A DNA stretch of 64,000 nt, from the NCBI GenBank assembly GCA_965214415.1, contig CBDCBQ010000003.1, positions 1,302,001-1,366,000 on the forward strand, read 5' to 3'. The notes under the pieces were generated by a model. The model had not been told where the DNA came from and made no database searches. It was given only the letters and a program-made list of their open reading frames with translations. Source of the DNA: RH-AL1 sp965214415 (lineage in GTDB: Bacteria; Pseudomonadota; Alphaproteobacteria; Rhizobiales; Beijerinckiaceae). The position numbers were made by a program, and so were the translations under genes. Of the stretch, positions 52,693-61,845 are shown one piece after another. Each line of letters starts with the position of its first letter. The stretch's first letter is position 1.

Positions 52693-54797
52693 CAGCGGAG
52701 GCCTCCGACGAGGTACCAGGTGATCAGCACGGTGACGCCGATCAGCATCGCGAAGGCGTAGTGGTAGACGTAGCCGGTCTGCAGCTTCACCGCCTGCTTG
52801 GTGACATCGATGACGGCGGTCGACAGGCCGTCGGGCCCGTACCTGTCGATGATGCCCATGTCGCCACCGCGCCAGAACAGGCGGCCGACCATGAAGGCGG
52901 GCTTCACGAAGATCATGTCGTAGAGCTCGTCGAAGTACCACTTGTGCGAGAGGAACGCGTAGATGATCGGATTTTGCCGCGCCCAGCGGACGGGCGCGCC
53001 CAGGTCGTAGATGTAGCCGAGCCAGGCGAGCCCGAAGCCGCCGGCAAGCATCAGCAGCGGCAGCTGCTTGATGAGGAACGGCACCTTTTCCATGTCCTCG
53101 AGGATGTGGTTGCTCGGCGCGTAATAGATCGCGTTCTTCCAGAAGGCCGCCTGGTGATCGCCGATGAAATAGCTCGAGAAGATCATGCCCGCGAACAGCG
53201 CGCCGGCCGCCAGCACGTAGAGCGGGATCAGCATCGTGTTCGGCGATTCATGCGGGTGGAAGTCATGACCTTCCGTATGCACGTCGTCGGGATGATGCTT
53301 GACGTCGTGCGCCGCATGCGCGTCGGGATGGTCGGCGGTGACGTGGTCGTCGCCGCCGGTCTCGGGCCGATTGGTCGGCTCGAGATGCGCCTTGGCACCC
53401 TGGTGGTCGGTGATGCCGGTGTTGTCGGCGTGCTGCTTGGCGACCTCCCAGCGTGGCTGCTCGAAGAAGGTCAGGAAGAGGAGCCGGAACGTGTAGAACG
53501 ACGTCAGGAACACGGCTGCCGTGGCCAGGATCCAGGCGTAGATGTGGGCCGGATTGGTCGCCGCGTAGGCGGCATCGATGATCGCGTCCTTGGAGTACCA
53601 GCCCGCGGTGAACGGGAAGCCGACGAGCGCCAGCGAGCCGATCACCATCGTCCAGTAGGTGTAGGGCACCTCTTTCCGCAGGCCGCCCATGTGCCGCATG
53701 TCCTGCTCATGGTGCATCGCGGTGATCACAGAGCCGCAGCACAGGAACAGCAGCGCCTTGAAGAAGGCATGGGTGAAGAGGTGGAACATGCCGAGGCCGA
53801 AGCCGCCGACACCGAGCCCGACGAACATGTAGCCCAGCTGCGAGCAGGTCGAATAGGCGACGACGCGCTTGATGTCGGTCTGCACGCAGCCGATCGTCGC
53901 CGCGAAGAAGCACGTCGTGCCGCCGATGATCGTCACGAAGGTTAGCGCGGCGGGCGCCTGCTCGAACAGCGGCGACAGGCGCGCGACCATGAAGACGCCG
54001 GCCGTCACCATGGTGGCGGCGTGGATCAGCGCCGAGACCGGCGTCGGCCCCTCCATCGCGTCGGGCAGCCAAGTGTGCAGCATGAACTGCGCCGACTTGC
54101 CCATCGCGCCCATGAACAGCAGGAAGCAGGCGACCTCCATGATCGGCCAGTCGTGGCCGAACACGTGCGCCGACTTTCCGGCGAGGCCGGGCGCGGCGGC
54201 AAAGATCGCGTCGAAGGACACCGACTTCGTCGCCATGAAGACGGTGAAGATGCCGAGCAGGAAGCCGAAGTCGCCGACGCGATTGACGACGAAGGCCTTG
54301 ATCGCCGCCGCGTTCGCGGTGGGCTTGGTGTACCAGAAGCCGATCAGCAGGTAGGAGGCGAGGCCGACGCCCTCCCAGCCGAAGAACATCTGCACGAGGT
54401 TGTCGGCCGTCACCAGCATCAGCATCGTGAAGGTGAAGAGCGACAGGTAGGCGAAGAAGCGCGTCTTCGCCGGGTCGTCGCTCATGTAGCCGATCGAATA
54501 AAGGTGGACGAGCGAGGACACCGTGCAGACGACGACGAGCATCACGGCGGTCAAGGTATCGACGCGCAGCGCCCATTCGACCTTGAGCGTGCCGACGGTG
54601 AACCAGTTGCCGAGGACGCCGACGTCCTCCGGTTCGCTGCCGATCGCATAGCGAAAGAAGACGATCCAGGCGAAGGCGGCCGCGAGAAACAGGAAGGCCG
54701 TTGTCAGCACTTCGCTGCCGCGTTCGCCGATCTGCTTGCCGAAGAGCGCCGCGATGAGAAAGCCGAAGAGCGGGAGCGCGACGATCGCGGTGACCAT
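52692..54797 (-). CDS. nuoL: NADH-quinone oxidoreductase subunit L
   Basis: The 701-residue distal antiporter-like subunit has FFGWEGVGLASYLLIGFWY, SAQFMLHTWLPDAMEGPTPVSALIHAATMV and IKRVVAYSTCSQLGYM, and a C-terminal lateral helix region. About residues 480-515 form a His/Asp-rich loop (ADHPDAHAAHDVKHHPDD), a feature seen in other alphaproteobacterial NuoL proteins and absent from E. coli. It sits two bases after the nuoK stop. Confidence 0.96.
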   Translation of the reverse strand: MVTAIVALPLFGFLIAALFGKQIGERGSEVLTTAFLFLAAAFAWIVFFRYAIGSEPEDVGVLGNWFTVGTLKVEWALRVDTLTAVMLVVVCTVSSLVHLYSIGYMSDDPAKTRFFAYLSLFTFTMLMLVTADNLVQMFFGWEGVGLASYLLIGFWYTKPTANAAAIKAFVVNRVGDFGFLLGIFTVFMATKSVSFDAIFAAAPGLAGKSAHVFGHDWPIMEVACFLLFMGAMGKSAQFMLHTWLPDAMEGPTPVSALIHAATMVTAGVFMVARLSPLFEQAPAALTFVTIIGGTTCFFAATIGCVQTDIKRVVAYSTCSQLGYMFVGLGVGGFGLGMFHLFTHAFFKALLFLCCGSVITAMHHEQDMRHMGGLRKEVPYTYWTMVIGSLALVGFPFTAGWYSKDAIIDAAYAATNPAHIYAWILATAAVFLTSFYTFRLLFLTFFEQPRWEVAKQHADNTGITDHQGAKAHLEPTNRPETGGDDHVTADHPDAHAAHDVKHHPDDVHTEGHDFHPHESPNTMLIPLYVLAAGALFAGMIFSSYFIGDHQAAFWKNAIYYAPSNHILEDMEKVPFLIKQLPLLMLAGGFGLAWLGYIYDLGAPVRWARQNPIIYAFLSHKWYFDELYDMIFVKPAFMVGRLFWRGGDMGIIDRYGPDGLSTAVIDVTKQAVKLQTGYVYHYAFAMLIGVTVLITWYLVGGLR

Positions 54798-54799
54798 GA

Positions 54800-55105
54800 T
54801 CAGCCCTTCATCGCGTGGATGTCTTCGACCGCGATCGTCCCGGCGTTGCGGTAGTAGGTGACGAGGATCGCCAGCCCGATCGCCGCCTCGGCCGCCGCCA
54901 CCGTCAGGATGAACAGCGCGAACACCTGGCCGGTGAGATCGTGCAGATAGCTCGAAAAGGCGACGAGGTTGAGGTTCACCGACAGCAAGATCAGCTCGAC
55001 CGACATCAAGATGATGATGATGTTCTTGCGGTTGAGAATGATGCCGGCGATGCCCAGCGTGAACAGAATCGCGGCGACGGTCAGGTAGTGGCCAAGACCT
55101 ATCAT
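54800..55105 (-). CDS. nuoK: NADH-quinone oxidoreductase subunit K
   Basis: The 101-residue, three-helix subunit starts MIGLGHYLTVAAILFTLGIA at 55105, the usual length for NuoK; twelve further codons upstream are open but unlikely. The helix-2 glutamate is in ILMSVELILLSVNLNLVAF and the helix-3 glutamate in TVAAAEAAIGLAI, both on the central proton path. A 45-base gap separates it from nuoJ. Confidence 0.95.
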   Translation of the reverse strand: MIGLGHYLTVAAILFTLGIAGIILNRKNIIIILMSVELILLSVNLNLVAFSSYLHDLTGQVFALFILTVAAAEAAIGLAILVTYYRNAGTIAVEDIHAMKG

Positions 55106-55150
55106 GAACGATGCCCGATCATTGTTTGGTCTCCGACGTCGCACGAAACA

Positions 55151-55762
55151 TCAAGCGACACCTTCGCGCGAGCGTACCTTGCGCACCTCGACCGCGGCGG
55201 CGGGCGTCCGCGCGTTCTGCTCGGGGATCGACTGGCGCTTGACGAAGGGGCGATGCTGCAAGGTGAGCACGATCGCGCCGATCATCGCGGTCAGCAGCAC
55301 GAGGCCGGCTGCCTGGAACAGCACGAGGTATTGCGTGTAGATCACGTTGCCGAGCGCGACCGTGTTCGGCAGGTCGTTCGGCGCCGGCGTCATCGCCTGC
55401 GCGTACGAGCCCTGCGAAATCGACCAGAAGGCGCCGACCGAGACTAGCTCGATCGCGATCAGGATGCCGATCGAGGCGCCGACGGGCAGGTACTTCAGGA
55501 AGCCCTGGCGCAGTTCGGCGAAGTCGACGTCGAGCATCATCACGACGAAGAGGAACAGCACGGCGACGGCGCCGACGTAGACGACGATCAGGATCATCGC
55601 CAGGAACTCGGCCTCGAGCAGCAGGAACAACCCGGCCGCGTTGACGAAGGCGAGGATCAGGAAGAGCACCGAATGGACCGGGTTCTTCGCCGTCACGACC
55701 ATGAAGGCCGAGCCGATCAGCACGACCGAGAAGAGGTAGAAGAAGAACGGGACGGCGATCAT
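55151..55762 (-). CDS. nuoJ: NADH-quinone oxidoreductase subunit J
   Basis: The 203-residue, five-helix subunit starts MIAVPFFFYLFSVVLIGSAF at 55762, overlapping the nuoI stop by four bases. VVYVGAVAVLFLFVVMMLDVD is the family's helix-3 pi-bulge region, important for coupling quinone reduction to proton pumping. The last 25 residues are a soluble tail. Confidence 0.95.
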   Translation of the reverse strand: MIAVPFFFYLFSVVLIGSAFMVVTAKNPVHSVLFLILAFVNAAGLFLLLEAEFLAMILIVVYVGAVAVLFLFVVMMLDVDFAELRQGFLKYLPVGASIGILIAIELVSVGAFWSISQGSYAQAMTPAPNDLPNTVALGNVIYTQYLVLFQAAGLVLLTAMIGAIVLTLQHRPFVKRQSIPEQNARTPAAAVEVRKVRSREGVA

Positions 55763-56247
55763 CGGTACGGCGAGTCCATCGCGATGTTGCGGGCGATCTC
55801 GCGCTCCCAGCGGTCGCCGTTGGCGAGAAGCCGGTCCTTGTCGTAGTAGAGTTCCTCGCGCGTCTCCGTCGCGAACTCGGCGTTGGGCCCCTCGACGATC
55901 GCGTCGACCGGGCAGGCCTCCTGGCAGAAGCCGCAGTAGATGCACTTCACCATGTCGATGTCGTACCGCGTCGTGCGCCGGGTGCCGTCGTTGCGGCGCG
56001 GGCCCGCCTCGATCGTGATCGCCTGCGCCGGGCAGATCGCCTCGCAAAGCTTGCAGGCGATGCAGCGCTCTTCCCCGTTGGGATAGCGGCGCAGCGCATG
56101 CTCGCCGCGGTAGCGCGGCGACTGCGGGTTCTTCTCGTGCGGATAGTTGATGGTCGACTTCGGTTTGAAGAAGTAGCGCATCGACAACGCGAACGCCGAG
56201 ACGAACTCCAGGAGGAGCAGCTGCTTGGCGGCTTGGTCGAGCTTCAT
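55759..56247 (-). CDS. nuoI: NADH-quinone oxidoreductase subunit I (two [4Fe-4S] ferredoxin-type)
   Basis: The 162-residue subunit has two CxxCxxCxxxCP motifs: ERCIACKLCEAICPAQAI and KCIYCGFCQEACPVDAI, binding clusters N6a and N6b that pass electrons to N2 beside the quinone site. The N-terminal FVSAFALSMRYFFKPK segment anchors it to the membrane arm. Its 3' end overlaps nuoJ, and it lies 22 bases after the nuoH stop. Confidence 0.97.
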   Translation of the reverse strand: MKLDQAAKQLLLLEFVSAFALSMRYFFKPKSTINYPHEKNPQSPRYRGEHALRRYPNGEERCIACKLCEAICPAQAITIEAGPRRNDGTRRTTRYDIDMVKCIYCGFCQEACPVDAIVEGPNAEFATETREELYYDKDRLLANGDRWEREIARNIAMDSPYR

Positions 56248-56269
56248 CGATTAATCCTTGCGAGCTGGC

Positions 56270-57286
56270 TCAGCGCGCCATCGTGCTGCCCCAGCCGGTG
56301 AATTCGAGCACACCGGCGACGACAACGACCATGGCCAACGAGAGCGGCAGGAAGACCTTCCAGCCGAGCCGCATCAGCTGATCGTAGCGATAGCGCGGCA
56401 CGAAGGCCTTCACCATGGAGAACATGAAGAAGACGAGCAGAATCTTGAGCAGGAACCAGATCACGCCGGGGATCCAGGTGAACGGCGGGAACGGGATCGG
56501 CGACAGCCAGCCGCCCATGAACAGGATCACCTGCAGCGCCGCCATCGTCATCATCGCCACGTACTCGGCGAGCATGAACAGCATGTACGGCGACGAGGAG
56601 TATTCGACCATGAAGCCCGCGACGAGCTCCGACTCGGCTTCGACCAGATCGAACGGTGGCCGGTTCGTTTCCGCCAGCGCCGAGACGAAGAAGATCACGA
56701 ACATCGGAAACAGCGGCAGCCAGTACCAGCCGAAGAGGCCGAAGCGGGTGTTCTGCGCCTCGACGATGCTCGAGAGGTTGAGCGAGCCCGCGCACAGCAG
56801 CACCGTCACCATGACGAAGCCGATCGAGACCTCGTAGGAGACCATCTGCGCCGCCGAGCGCAGCGCGGAGAGGAACGGGTACTTCGAGTTCGAGGCCCAG
56901 CCGCCCATGATCACGCCGTAGACCGACAGCGACGAGATCGCGAAAATGTAGAGCGTGCCGACGTTGATATTGGAGATCGCCCAGCCATTGGCGACGGGAA
57001 TCACCGCCCAGGCCGCCAGCGACAACATGCCCATGACGAAGGGCGCGAGCAGGAACACGCCCTTGTTGGCACCGGCCGGGATCACCGGCTCCTTCAGGAT
57101 GAACTTGATGAGATCGGCGAAGCTCTGGAACATGCCGAAGGGTCCGACCACGTTCGGTCCCTTACGCATCTGCACCGCCGCCCAGATCTTGCGGTCGGCG
57201 AGCAGGATGTAGGCGATCCCGACGAGCAGGATCACGAGCATGACGACGCTCTTCACGATCATCAGGACGACGGCGAGAATGTCCAT
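56270..57286 (-). CDS. nuoH: NADH-quinone oxidoreductase subunit H
   Basis: The 338-residue, eight-helix subunit forms much of the quinone chamber. Conserved stretches are DRKIWAAVQMRKGPNVVGPF, ISSLSVYGVIMGGWASNSKY, LRSAAQMVSYEVSIG and ALAETNRPPFDLVEAESELVAGF (acidic funnel). It starts nine bases after the nuoG stop. Confidence 0.97.
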   Translation of the reverse strand: MDILAVVLMIVKSVVMLVILLVGIAYILLADRKIWAAVQMRKGPNVVGPFGMFQSFADLIKFILKEPVIPAGANKGVFLLAPFVMGMLSLAAWAVIPVANGWAISNINVGTLYIFAISSLSVYGVIMGGWASNSKYPFLSALRSAAQMVSYEVSIGFVMVTVLLCAGSLNLSSIVEAQNTRFGLFGWYWLPLFPMFVIFFVSALAETNRPPFDLVEAESELVAGFMVEYSSSPYMLFMLAEYVAMMTMAALQVILFMGGWLSPIPFPPFTWIPGVIWFLLKILLVFFMFSMVKAFVPRYRYDQLMRLGWKVFLPLSLAMVVVVAGVLEFTGWGSTMAR

Positions 57287-57295
57287 GGCGCGCCC

Positions 57296-59353
57296 CTATT
57301 CCGCGGCCTGGCGCATCGCGCCCTGGGACAGTGCCGAGGCCTGCGCCATGACGTTCGACGCCCGCGCGATCGGGTTTGTCAGGTAGAAGTCGGTGATCGG
57401 CGCGACGAACGGCTCGCGCCCGGCGGCCGTGGCGGGGGCAGCCTCGGGAAACGACGCGGTGGGCCCTTCGGCGATGTCGCCGACCCGCGCCATGTGCGGA
57501 TGCGCGGCGTAAAGCTTGGCCCGCAGCGAGGCGAGCGAGTCGAACGGCAGCGTCTTGCCGAGCGCCGCCGACAAGGCGCGCAGGATCGCCCAATCCTCGC
57601 GCGCCTCGCCGGGCGGGAAGTTGGCGCGGTCGGCGAGCTGCACGCGGCCCTCGGTGTTGACGTAGAGGCCCGACTTCTCGGTGTAGCAGGCGCCCGGCAG
57701 CACCACGTCGGCGCGTGCCGCGCCCCGGTCGCCATGCGTGCCGATATAGATCGTGAAGGCGCCGGGCTCGATCGCGATCTCGTCGGCGCCGAGATTGAAC
57801 AACACGTCGAGCGCGCCGGCCTTCGCCATCGCCGCCGCGTCGAGGCCGTCCGCGCCCGGCACGAAGCCGAGATCGAGGCCGCCGACGCGCGCCGCCGCCG
57901 TGTGCAGGATCGACAAGCCGCGCCAGGCGGAGCCGCCGCCGGCGATCTTCGCGGCCGTCGCGAGGATCGCGGCACCATCGGCTCGCGCCAGCGCCCCCTG
58001 CCCCACGATAAACAGCGGGCGCTCGGCCTTGGCGAGCACGTCCGCGAATGCCATCGGCAGGTCGCCGAGCGTCTCCGGCCCGGCACCGAGGTAGGTGGTG
58101 GGATAGGTGAGATCGGCCTGCTCGCCGATCACGCCGATCGGAAAATTGCCCTTGAGCCAGCGCTTGCGGATGCGGGCGTTGAGCACAGGCGACTCATGGC
58201 GCGGGTTCGAGCCGACGATCAGCAGGGCGTCGGCGCGCTCGATGCCTTCGACGGTCGCGTTGAAGAGATACGAGCCGCGCCCCATCGCCGGGTCGAGCTT
58301 GGCGCCATCCTGGCGGCAGTCGAGATTGGGCGTTCCGAGCGAGCCCATCAGCATCTGCAGCGCGAACATGTCCTCGACGGCGCAGAGATCGCCGGCGATC
58401 GCGCCGATTTTGGCCGGTGCCGCGCCCTTCACCCTGTCGGCGATGGCGGCGAAGGCCTCGGCCCAAGTCGCGGGAGCGAGCTTGCCGCCGCGCCTCACGA
58501 ACGGCCGATCGAGCCGCCGACTTTTCAGCCCGTCGACGATCTGGCGCGTCTTGTCGGAGATCCATTCCTCGTTCACCGCGTCATTGACGACTGGGAGAAT
58601 TCGCATGACCTCGCGACCGCGCGTGTCGACGCGGATGTTCGAGCCGAGCGCGTCCATCACGTCGACGGACTGCGTCTTTGTCAGCTCCCACGGCCGCGCC
58701 TTGAAGGCGTAGGGCTTCGGCAGCAGCGCGCCGACCGGGCAGAGGTCGGCGACGTTGCCCTGCAGCTCGGAATGCATGGCGGTCTCGAGGTAGGTCGTGA
58801 TCTCCATGTCCTCGCCGCGGCCGATCGCGCCCATGTCGCCGGTGCCGGCGACCTCGGCCGTGAAGCGGACGCAGCGCGTGCAATGGATGCAGCGGTTCAT
58901 CGAGGTGCGCACCATCACGCCAATGTACTTGTCCTCGACGGCGCGCTTGTTCTCGGCGTAGCGGGACGAGTCGACGCCGTAGGCCATCGCCTGGTCCTGC
59001 AGGTCGCACTCCCCGCCCTGGTCGCAGATCGGGCAGTCGAGCGGGTGGTTGATGAGCAGGAACTCCATCACCCCCTCGCGCGCCTTGCGCGTCATCGGAG
59101 ACTTGGTGATCACCTCCGGCAGCTCGCCATTCTTGCCGGGTCGCAGATCCTTGACGCCGACGGCGCACGACGCCTGCGGCTTCGGCGGGCCGCCCTTCAC
59201 CTCGACCAGGCACATGCGGCAATTGCCGGCGATCGACAACCGCTCGTGAAAGCAGAAGCGCGGGATCTCGGCGCCCGCCGCCTCGCAGGCCTGCAGCAGC
59301 GTGAAATGGTCGGGAACGTCGACCTCTGTGCCGTCGACGAGGAGCTTTGTCAT
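57296..59353 (-). CDS. nuoG: NADH-quinone oxidoreductase subunit G
   Basis: The 685-residue subunit starts MTKLLVDGTEVDVPDHFTLL. It carries the [2Fe-2S] N1b site (CFHERLSIAGNCRMCLVEV), the His-Cys cluster N5 (HPLDCPICDQGGECDLQD) and N4 (CIHCTRCVRF), followed by a molybdopterin-oxidoreductase-like domain without cofactor. It has no extra N7 cluster cysteines of the E. coli type that I can see. Its start overlaps the stop of the small inserted gene by four bases. Confidence 0.97.
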   Translation of the reverse strand: MTKLLVDGTEVDVPDHFTLLQACEAAGAEIPRFCFHERLSIAGNCRMCLVEVKGGPPKPQASCAVGVKDLRPGKNGELPEVITKSPMTRKAREGVMEFLLINHPLDCPICDQGGECDLQDQAMAYGVDSSRYAENKRAVEDKYIGVMVRTSMNRCIHCTRCVRFTAEVAGTGDMGAIGRGEDMEITTYLETAMHSELQGNVADLCPVGALLPKPYAFKARPWELTKTQSVDVMDALGSNIRVDTRGREVMRILPVVNDAVNEEWISDKTRQIVDGLKSRRLDRPFVRRGGKLAPATWAEAFAAIADRVKGAAPAKIGAIAGDLCAVEDMFALQMLMGSLGTPNLDCRQDGAKLDPAMGRGSYLFNATVEGIERADALLIVGSNPRHESPVLNARIRKRWLKGNFPIGVIGEQADLTYPTTYLGAGPETLGDLPMAFADVLAKAERPLFIVGQGALARADGAAILATAAKIAGGGSAWRGLSILHTAAARVGGLDLGFVPGADGLDAAAMAKAGALDVLFNLGADEIAIEPGAFTIYIGTHGDRGAARADVVLPGACYTEKSGLYVNTEGRVQLADRANFPPGEAREDWAILRALSAALGKTLPFDSLASLRAKLYAAHPHMARVGDIAEGPTASFPEAAPATAAGREPFVAPITDFYLTNPIARASNVMAQASALSQGAMRQAAE

Positions 59354-59631
59354 TTGGCTTGCTCCAGATGTCCGACGCGGCGTTTCAAATCTTCGAGCGT
59401 GCCGAACTGGCGCTCCAACTCGGCGATACGTTCGTCAACCGGCTCGTGACGGATGTTGGCGTGCATCGCGAAGCCCAGCGCAGTCGAACTCGTCTGACGA
59501 AGGTCCTCAACCGAACGGTTGAGCTTCTCGAACTGCTTTGTATGGCTCTCATGCAGATGCGTGTGCAGCGCCAGGGTTTCCTGGACTTGCATCAACACCT
59601 TGAGGATCAACTCGTTTGTCGGTTCCGCCAT
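59350..59631 (-). CDS. Small coiled-coil protein inserted between nuoF and nuoG
   Basis: The 93-residue protein is soluble and strongly helical: MAEPTNELILKVLMQVQETL, HTHLHESHTKQFEKLNRSVE and a C-terminal heptad stretch ERIAELERQFGTLEDLKRRV. It starts five bases after the nuoF stop and overlaps nuoG by four bases (ATGA), so it is translated with the operon. No complex I subunit of any organism that I know matches it. A long N-terminal reading frame is open through nuoF in another frame but is not the gene. Function unknown. Confidence 0.75.
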   Translation of the reverse strand: MAEPTNELILKVLMQVQETLALHTHLHESHTKQFEKLNRSVEDLRQTSSTALGFAMHANIRHEPVDERIAELERQFGTLEDLKRRVGHLEQAK

Positions 59632-59636
59632 CCGCC

Positions 59637-60947
59637 CTACTCCGCCGCGATGCCGAAGTCTTTGACCGGCAGGTCGGCCGGGTTGCGCGCGTACTCGTCG
59701 ATACGCTTTTCGATCTCCGGCCGGAAGTGCCGGATCAGGCCCTGCACCGGCCATGCCGCGGCATCGCCCAACGCGCAGATCGTGTGGCCCTCGATCTGCG
59801 TCGTCACCTCGAGCAGCATGTCGATCTCGCGCTTGTGGGCGCGGCCCTCGGCCATGCGCGAGACGACCCGCCACATCCAGCCGGTGCCCTCGCGGCAGGG
59901 CGTGCACTGGCCGCAGCTCTCGTGCTTGTAGAAATACGAGATGCGGGCGATCGCGCGGACGATATCGGTCGACTTGTCCATGACGATGACGGCCGCCGTG
60001 CCGAGGCCCGACTTCAGGTTGCGCAGCGTATCGAAATCCATCGGCGCATCGATGATCTCGCTCGCCGGGACGAGCGGCACCGACGAGCCGCCGGGAATCA
60101 CGCAGAGCAGATTGTCCCAGCCGCCGCGCATGCCGCCGCAATGGCGGTCGATCAGCTCGCGGAACGGGATCGACATCACCTCCTCGACGTTGCACGGGCG
60201 GTTCACGTGGCCCGAGATGCAGAACAGCTTGGTGCCGGCGTTGTTCTTGGCGCCGAAGCCCGCGAACCACGATCCGCCACGGCGCAGGATCGTCGGCGCC
60301 ACCGCGATCGACTCCACGTTGTTCACCGTCGTCGGGCAGCCATAAAGGCCCATGTTGGCGGGGAACGGCGGCTTCAGCCGCGGCATCCCCTTCTTGCCCT
60401 CGAGCGACTCGAGCAGCGCGGTTTCCTCGCCGCAGATGTAGGCGCCGGCGCCGTGGTGGACGTAGATATCGAACGGCCAACCATGGACGTTGTCCTTGCC
60501 GACGAGGTTGGCCTCGTAGCACTCCTCGACCGCCGCCTCGAGCCGCTCCTTCTCCAGGATGTACTCGCCGCGGATGTAGATGTAGCAGGCGTGCGCGCCC
60601 ATCGCGACGCAGGCGACCAGGCAACCCTCGATCAAGAGGTGCGGATCGTTGCGCATGATCTCGCGATCCTTGCACGTGCCCGGCTCGGACTCGTCGGCGT
60701 TGACGACGAGGTAGGACGGCCGCGCCGGATCGGGCTTCGGCATGAACGACCATTTGAGCCCGGTCGGAAAGCCCGCCCCGCCGCGCCCGCGCAGGCCCGA
60801 CGCCTTCATCTCGTCGATGATCCAGTCCTTGCCCTTCTCGATCAGCGCCTTGGTGCCGTCCCAGGCGCCGCGTTGGCGCGCGCGCTCGAGACCCCAGTCG
60901 CCGAAGCCGTAGAGATTCGTGAAGATGCGATCCTTGTCCTGCAGCAT
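59637..60947 (-). CDS. nuoF: NADH-quinone oxidoreductase subunit F
   Basis: The 436-residue subunit holds FMN, the NADH site and cluster N3. It shows GLRGRGGAGFPTGLKWSFMP (NADH/FMN glycine loop), NADESEPGTCKDREIM (FMN), ICGEETALLESLEGKKG and the [4Fe-4S] motif HESCGQCTPCREG with a later cysteine at TICALGDAAAWP. It follows nuoE by one base. Confidence 0.97.
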   Translation of the reverse strand: MLQDKDRIFTNLYGFGDWGLERARQRGAWDGTKALIEKGKDWIIDEMKASGLRGRGGAGFPTGLKWSFMPKPDPARPSYLVVNADESEPGTCKDREIMRNDPHLLIEGCLVACVAMGAHACYIYIRGEYILEKERLEAAVEECYEANLVGKDNVHGWPFDIYVHHGAGAYICGEETALLESLEGKKGMPRLKPPFPANMGLYGCPTTVNNVESIAVAPTILRRGGSWFAGFGAKNNAGTKLFCISGHVNRPCNVEEVMSIPFRELIDRHCGGMRGGWDNLLCVIPGGSSVPLVPASEIIDAPMDFDTLRNLKSGLGTAAVIVMDKSTDIVRAIARISYFYKHESCGQCTPCREGTGWMWRVVSRMAEGRAHKREIDMLLEVTTQIEGHTICALGDAAAWPVQGLIRHFRPEIEKRIDEYARNPADLPVKDFGIAAE

Positions 60948-60948
60948 C

Positions 60949-61845
60949 TCAGGCGTCCTTCGACTTGTCGCCGGCGGGATTGGCGCGCGAGTTCGGCGGC
61001 GCCGTGCGGCGCGTGCCCGTATCCTCGACCTGGTCGGGCGTCCCGAGCGATTGCGACTGGCGTTGCTCGCGCCGCGTCATGCCCGACGCGCCCTCGGCCG
61101 AGTCCCGGGTCGTGCGCTCGTCGCGCGCGCCGCCTGAGCCCGAATTGCCAGAGCTTGAGCCGCCCGACCCCGAACCGTCCGAGCCCGAACCATTCTGTCC
61201 CGAGGGCTTGTGCGTGCCGCTGTCGGGGCCGCTCTTGCCGTCCTCGCCGTACAGGCTCGTCAGCGAGGTCAGCCCGCCGACCGGCTCCGACGTCTTGCGG
61301 CCGATCTGCGAGCCGATCTTGACGGGGCGCCCCGCCGCGAGATCGTCGAGCAGGATGTTGAAGTTCTCGGCCGTCAGGTCCTCGTAATAATCATCGTTGA
61401 TCTGCACCATCGGCGCGTTGCAGCAGGCGCCGAGGCACTCGACCTCGAGCCAGGAGAAGTTGCCGTCGGCCGACACGACCTTCTGCGGGCCGACGCGCGT
61501 CTCGAGCACGGCCTTGATGGCGTCCGAGCCCTGCAGCTGGCAGGGCGTCGTGCCGCACATCTGCACGAAGTACCGGCCGACAGGCGCCAGGTTGAACATC
61601 GTGTAGAAGGTCGCGATCTCGAGCACGCGAATATAGGGCATGCCGAGCTTGCGCCCGACCTCCTCGATCGCCGGCTTCGGCAGCCAATAATCGTTCTGCT
61701 TCTGCGCCCGCCACAGCAGCGACAGCACGGCCGACGCCTGCCGACCTTCGGGATATTTGGCGATCTGCCTGTCGGCCCACGCCGCGTTGCCGGGCGTGAA
61801 GGCGAACGACACGGGCTGGACCTCCGCGAGGCGACGAACGCTCAT
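60949..61845 (-). CDS. nuoE: NADH-quinone oxidoreductase subunit E with C-terminal extension
   Basis: The 298-residue subunit carries cluster N1a: cysteines in QMCGTTPCQLQGSD and ECLGACCNAPMVQIN. After the thioredoxin-like domain (about residue 195) comes an extension of about 100 residues, low in complexity with a Gly/Ser run (SGSDGSGSGGSSSGNSGSGG) and an Arg/Asp-rich end. Extended NuoE tails occur in other rhizobia with different sequence. The start MSVRRLAEVQPVSF overlaps nuoD by four bases. Confidence 0.95.
   Translation of the reverse strand: MSVRRLAEVQPVSFAFTPGNAAWADRQIAKYPEGRQASAVLSLLWRAQKQNDYWLPKPAIEEVGRKLGMPYIRVLEIATFYTMFNLAPVGRYFVQMCGTTPCQLQGSDAIKAVLETRVGPQKVVSADGNFSWLEVECLGACCNAPMVQINDDYYEDLTAENFNILLDDLAAGRPVKIGSQIGRKTSEPVGGLTSLTSLYGEDGKSGPDSGTHKPSGQNGSGSDGSGSGGSSSGNSGSGGARDERTTRDSAEGASGMTRREQRQSQSLGTPDQVEDTGTRRTAPPNSRANPAGDKSKDA

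Noticed and set aside
56258..59449. Plus-strand reading frame of 1063 codons opposite nuoH-nuoG
   Set aside because: It is Arg/His/Asp/Glu-rich with no family similarity, and lies antisense to conserved complex I genes. Long shadow frames are expected at this GC content.
59632..60753. Frame joining the small nuoF-nuoG insert to an Arg-rich N-terminus
   Set aside because: That part is the wrong frame of nuoF. The ATG at 59631 has the right spacing after the nuoF stop.
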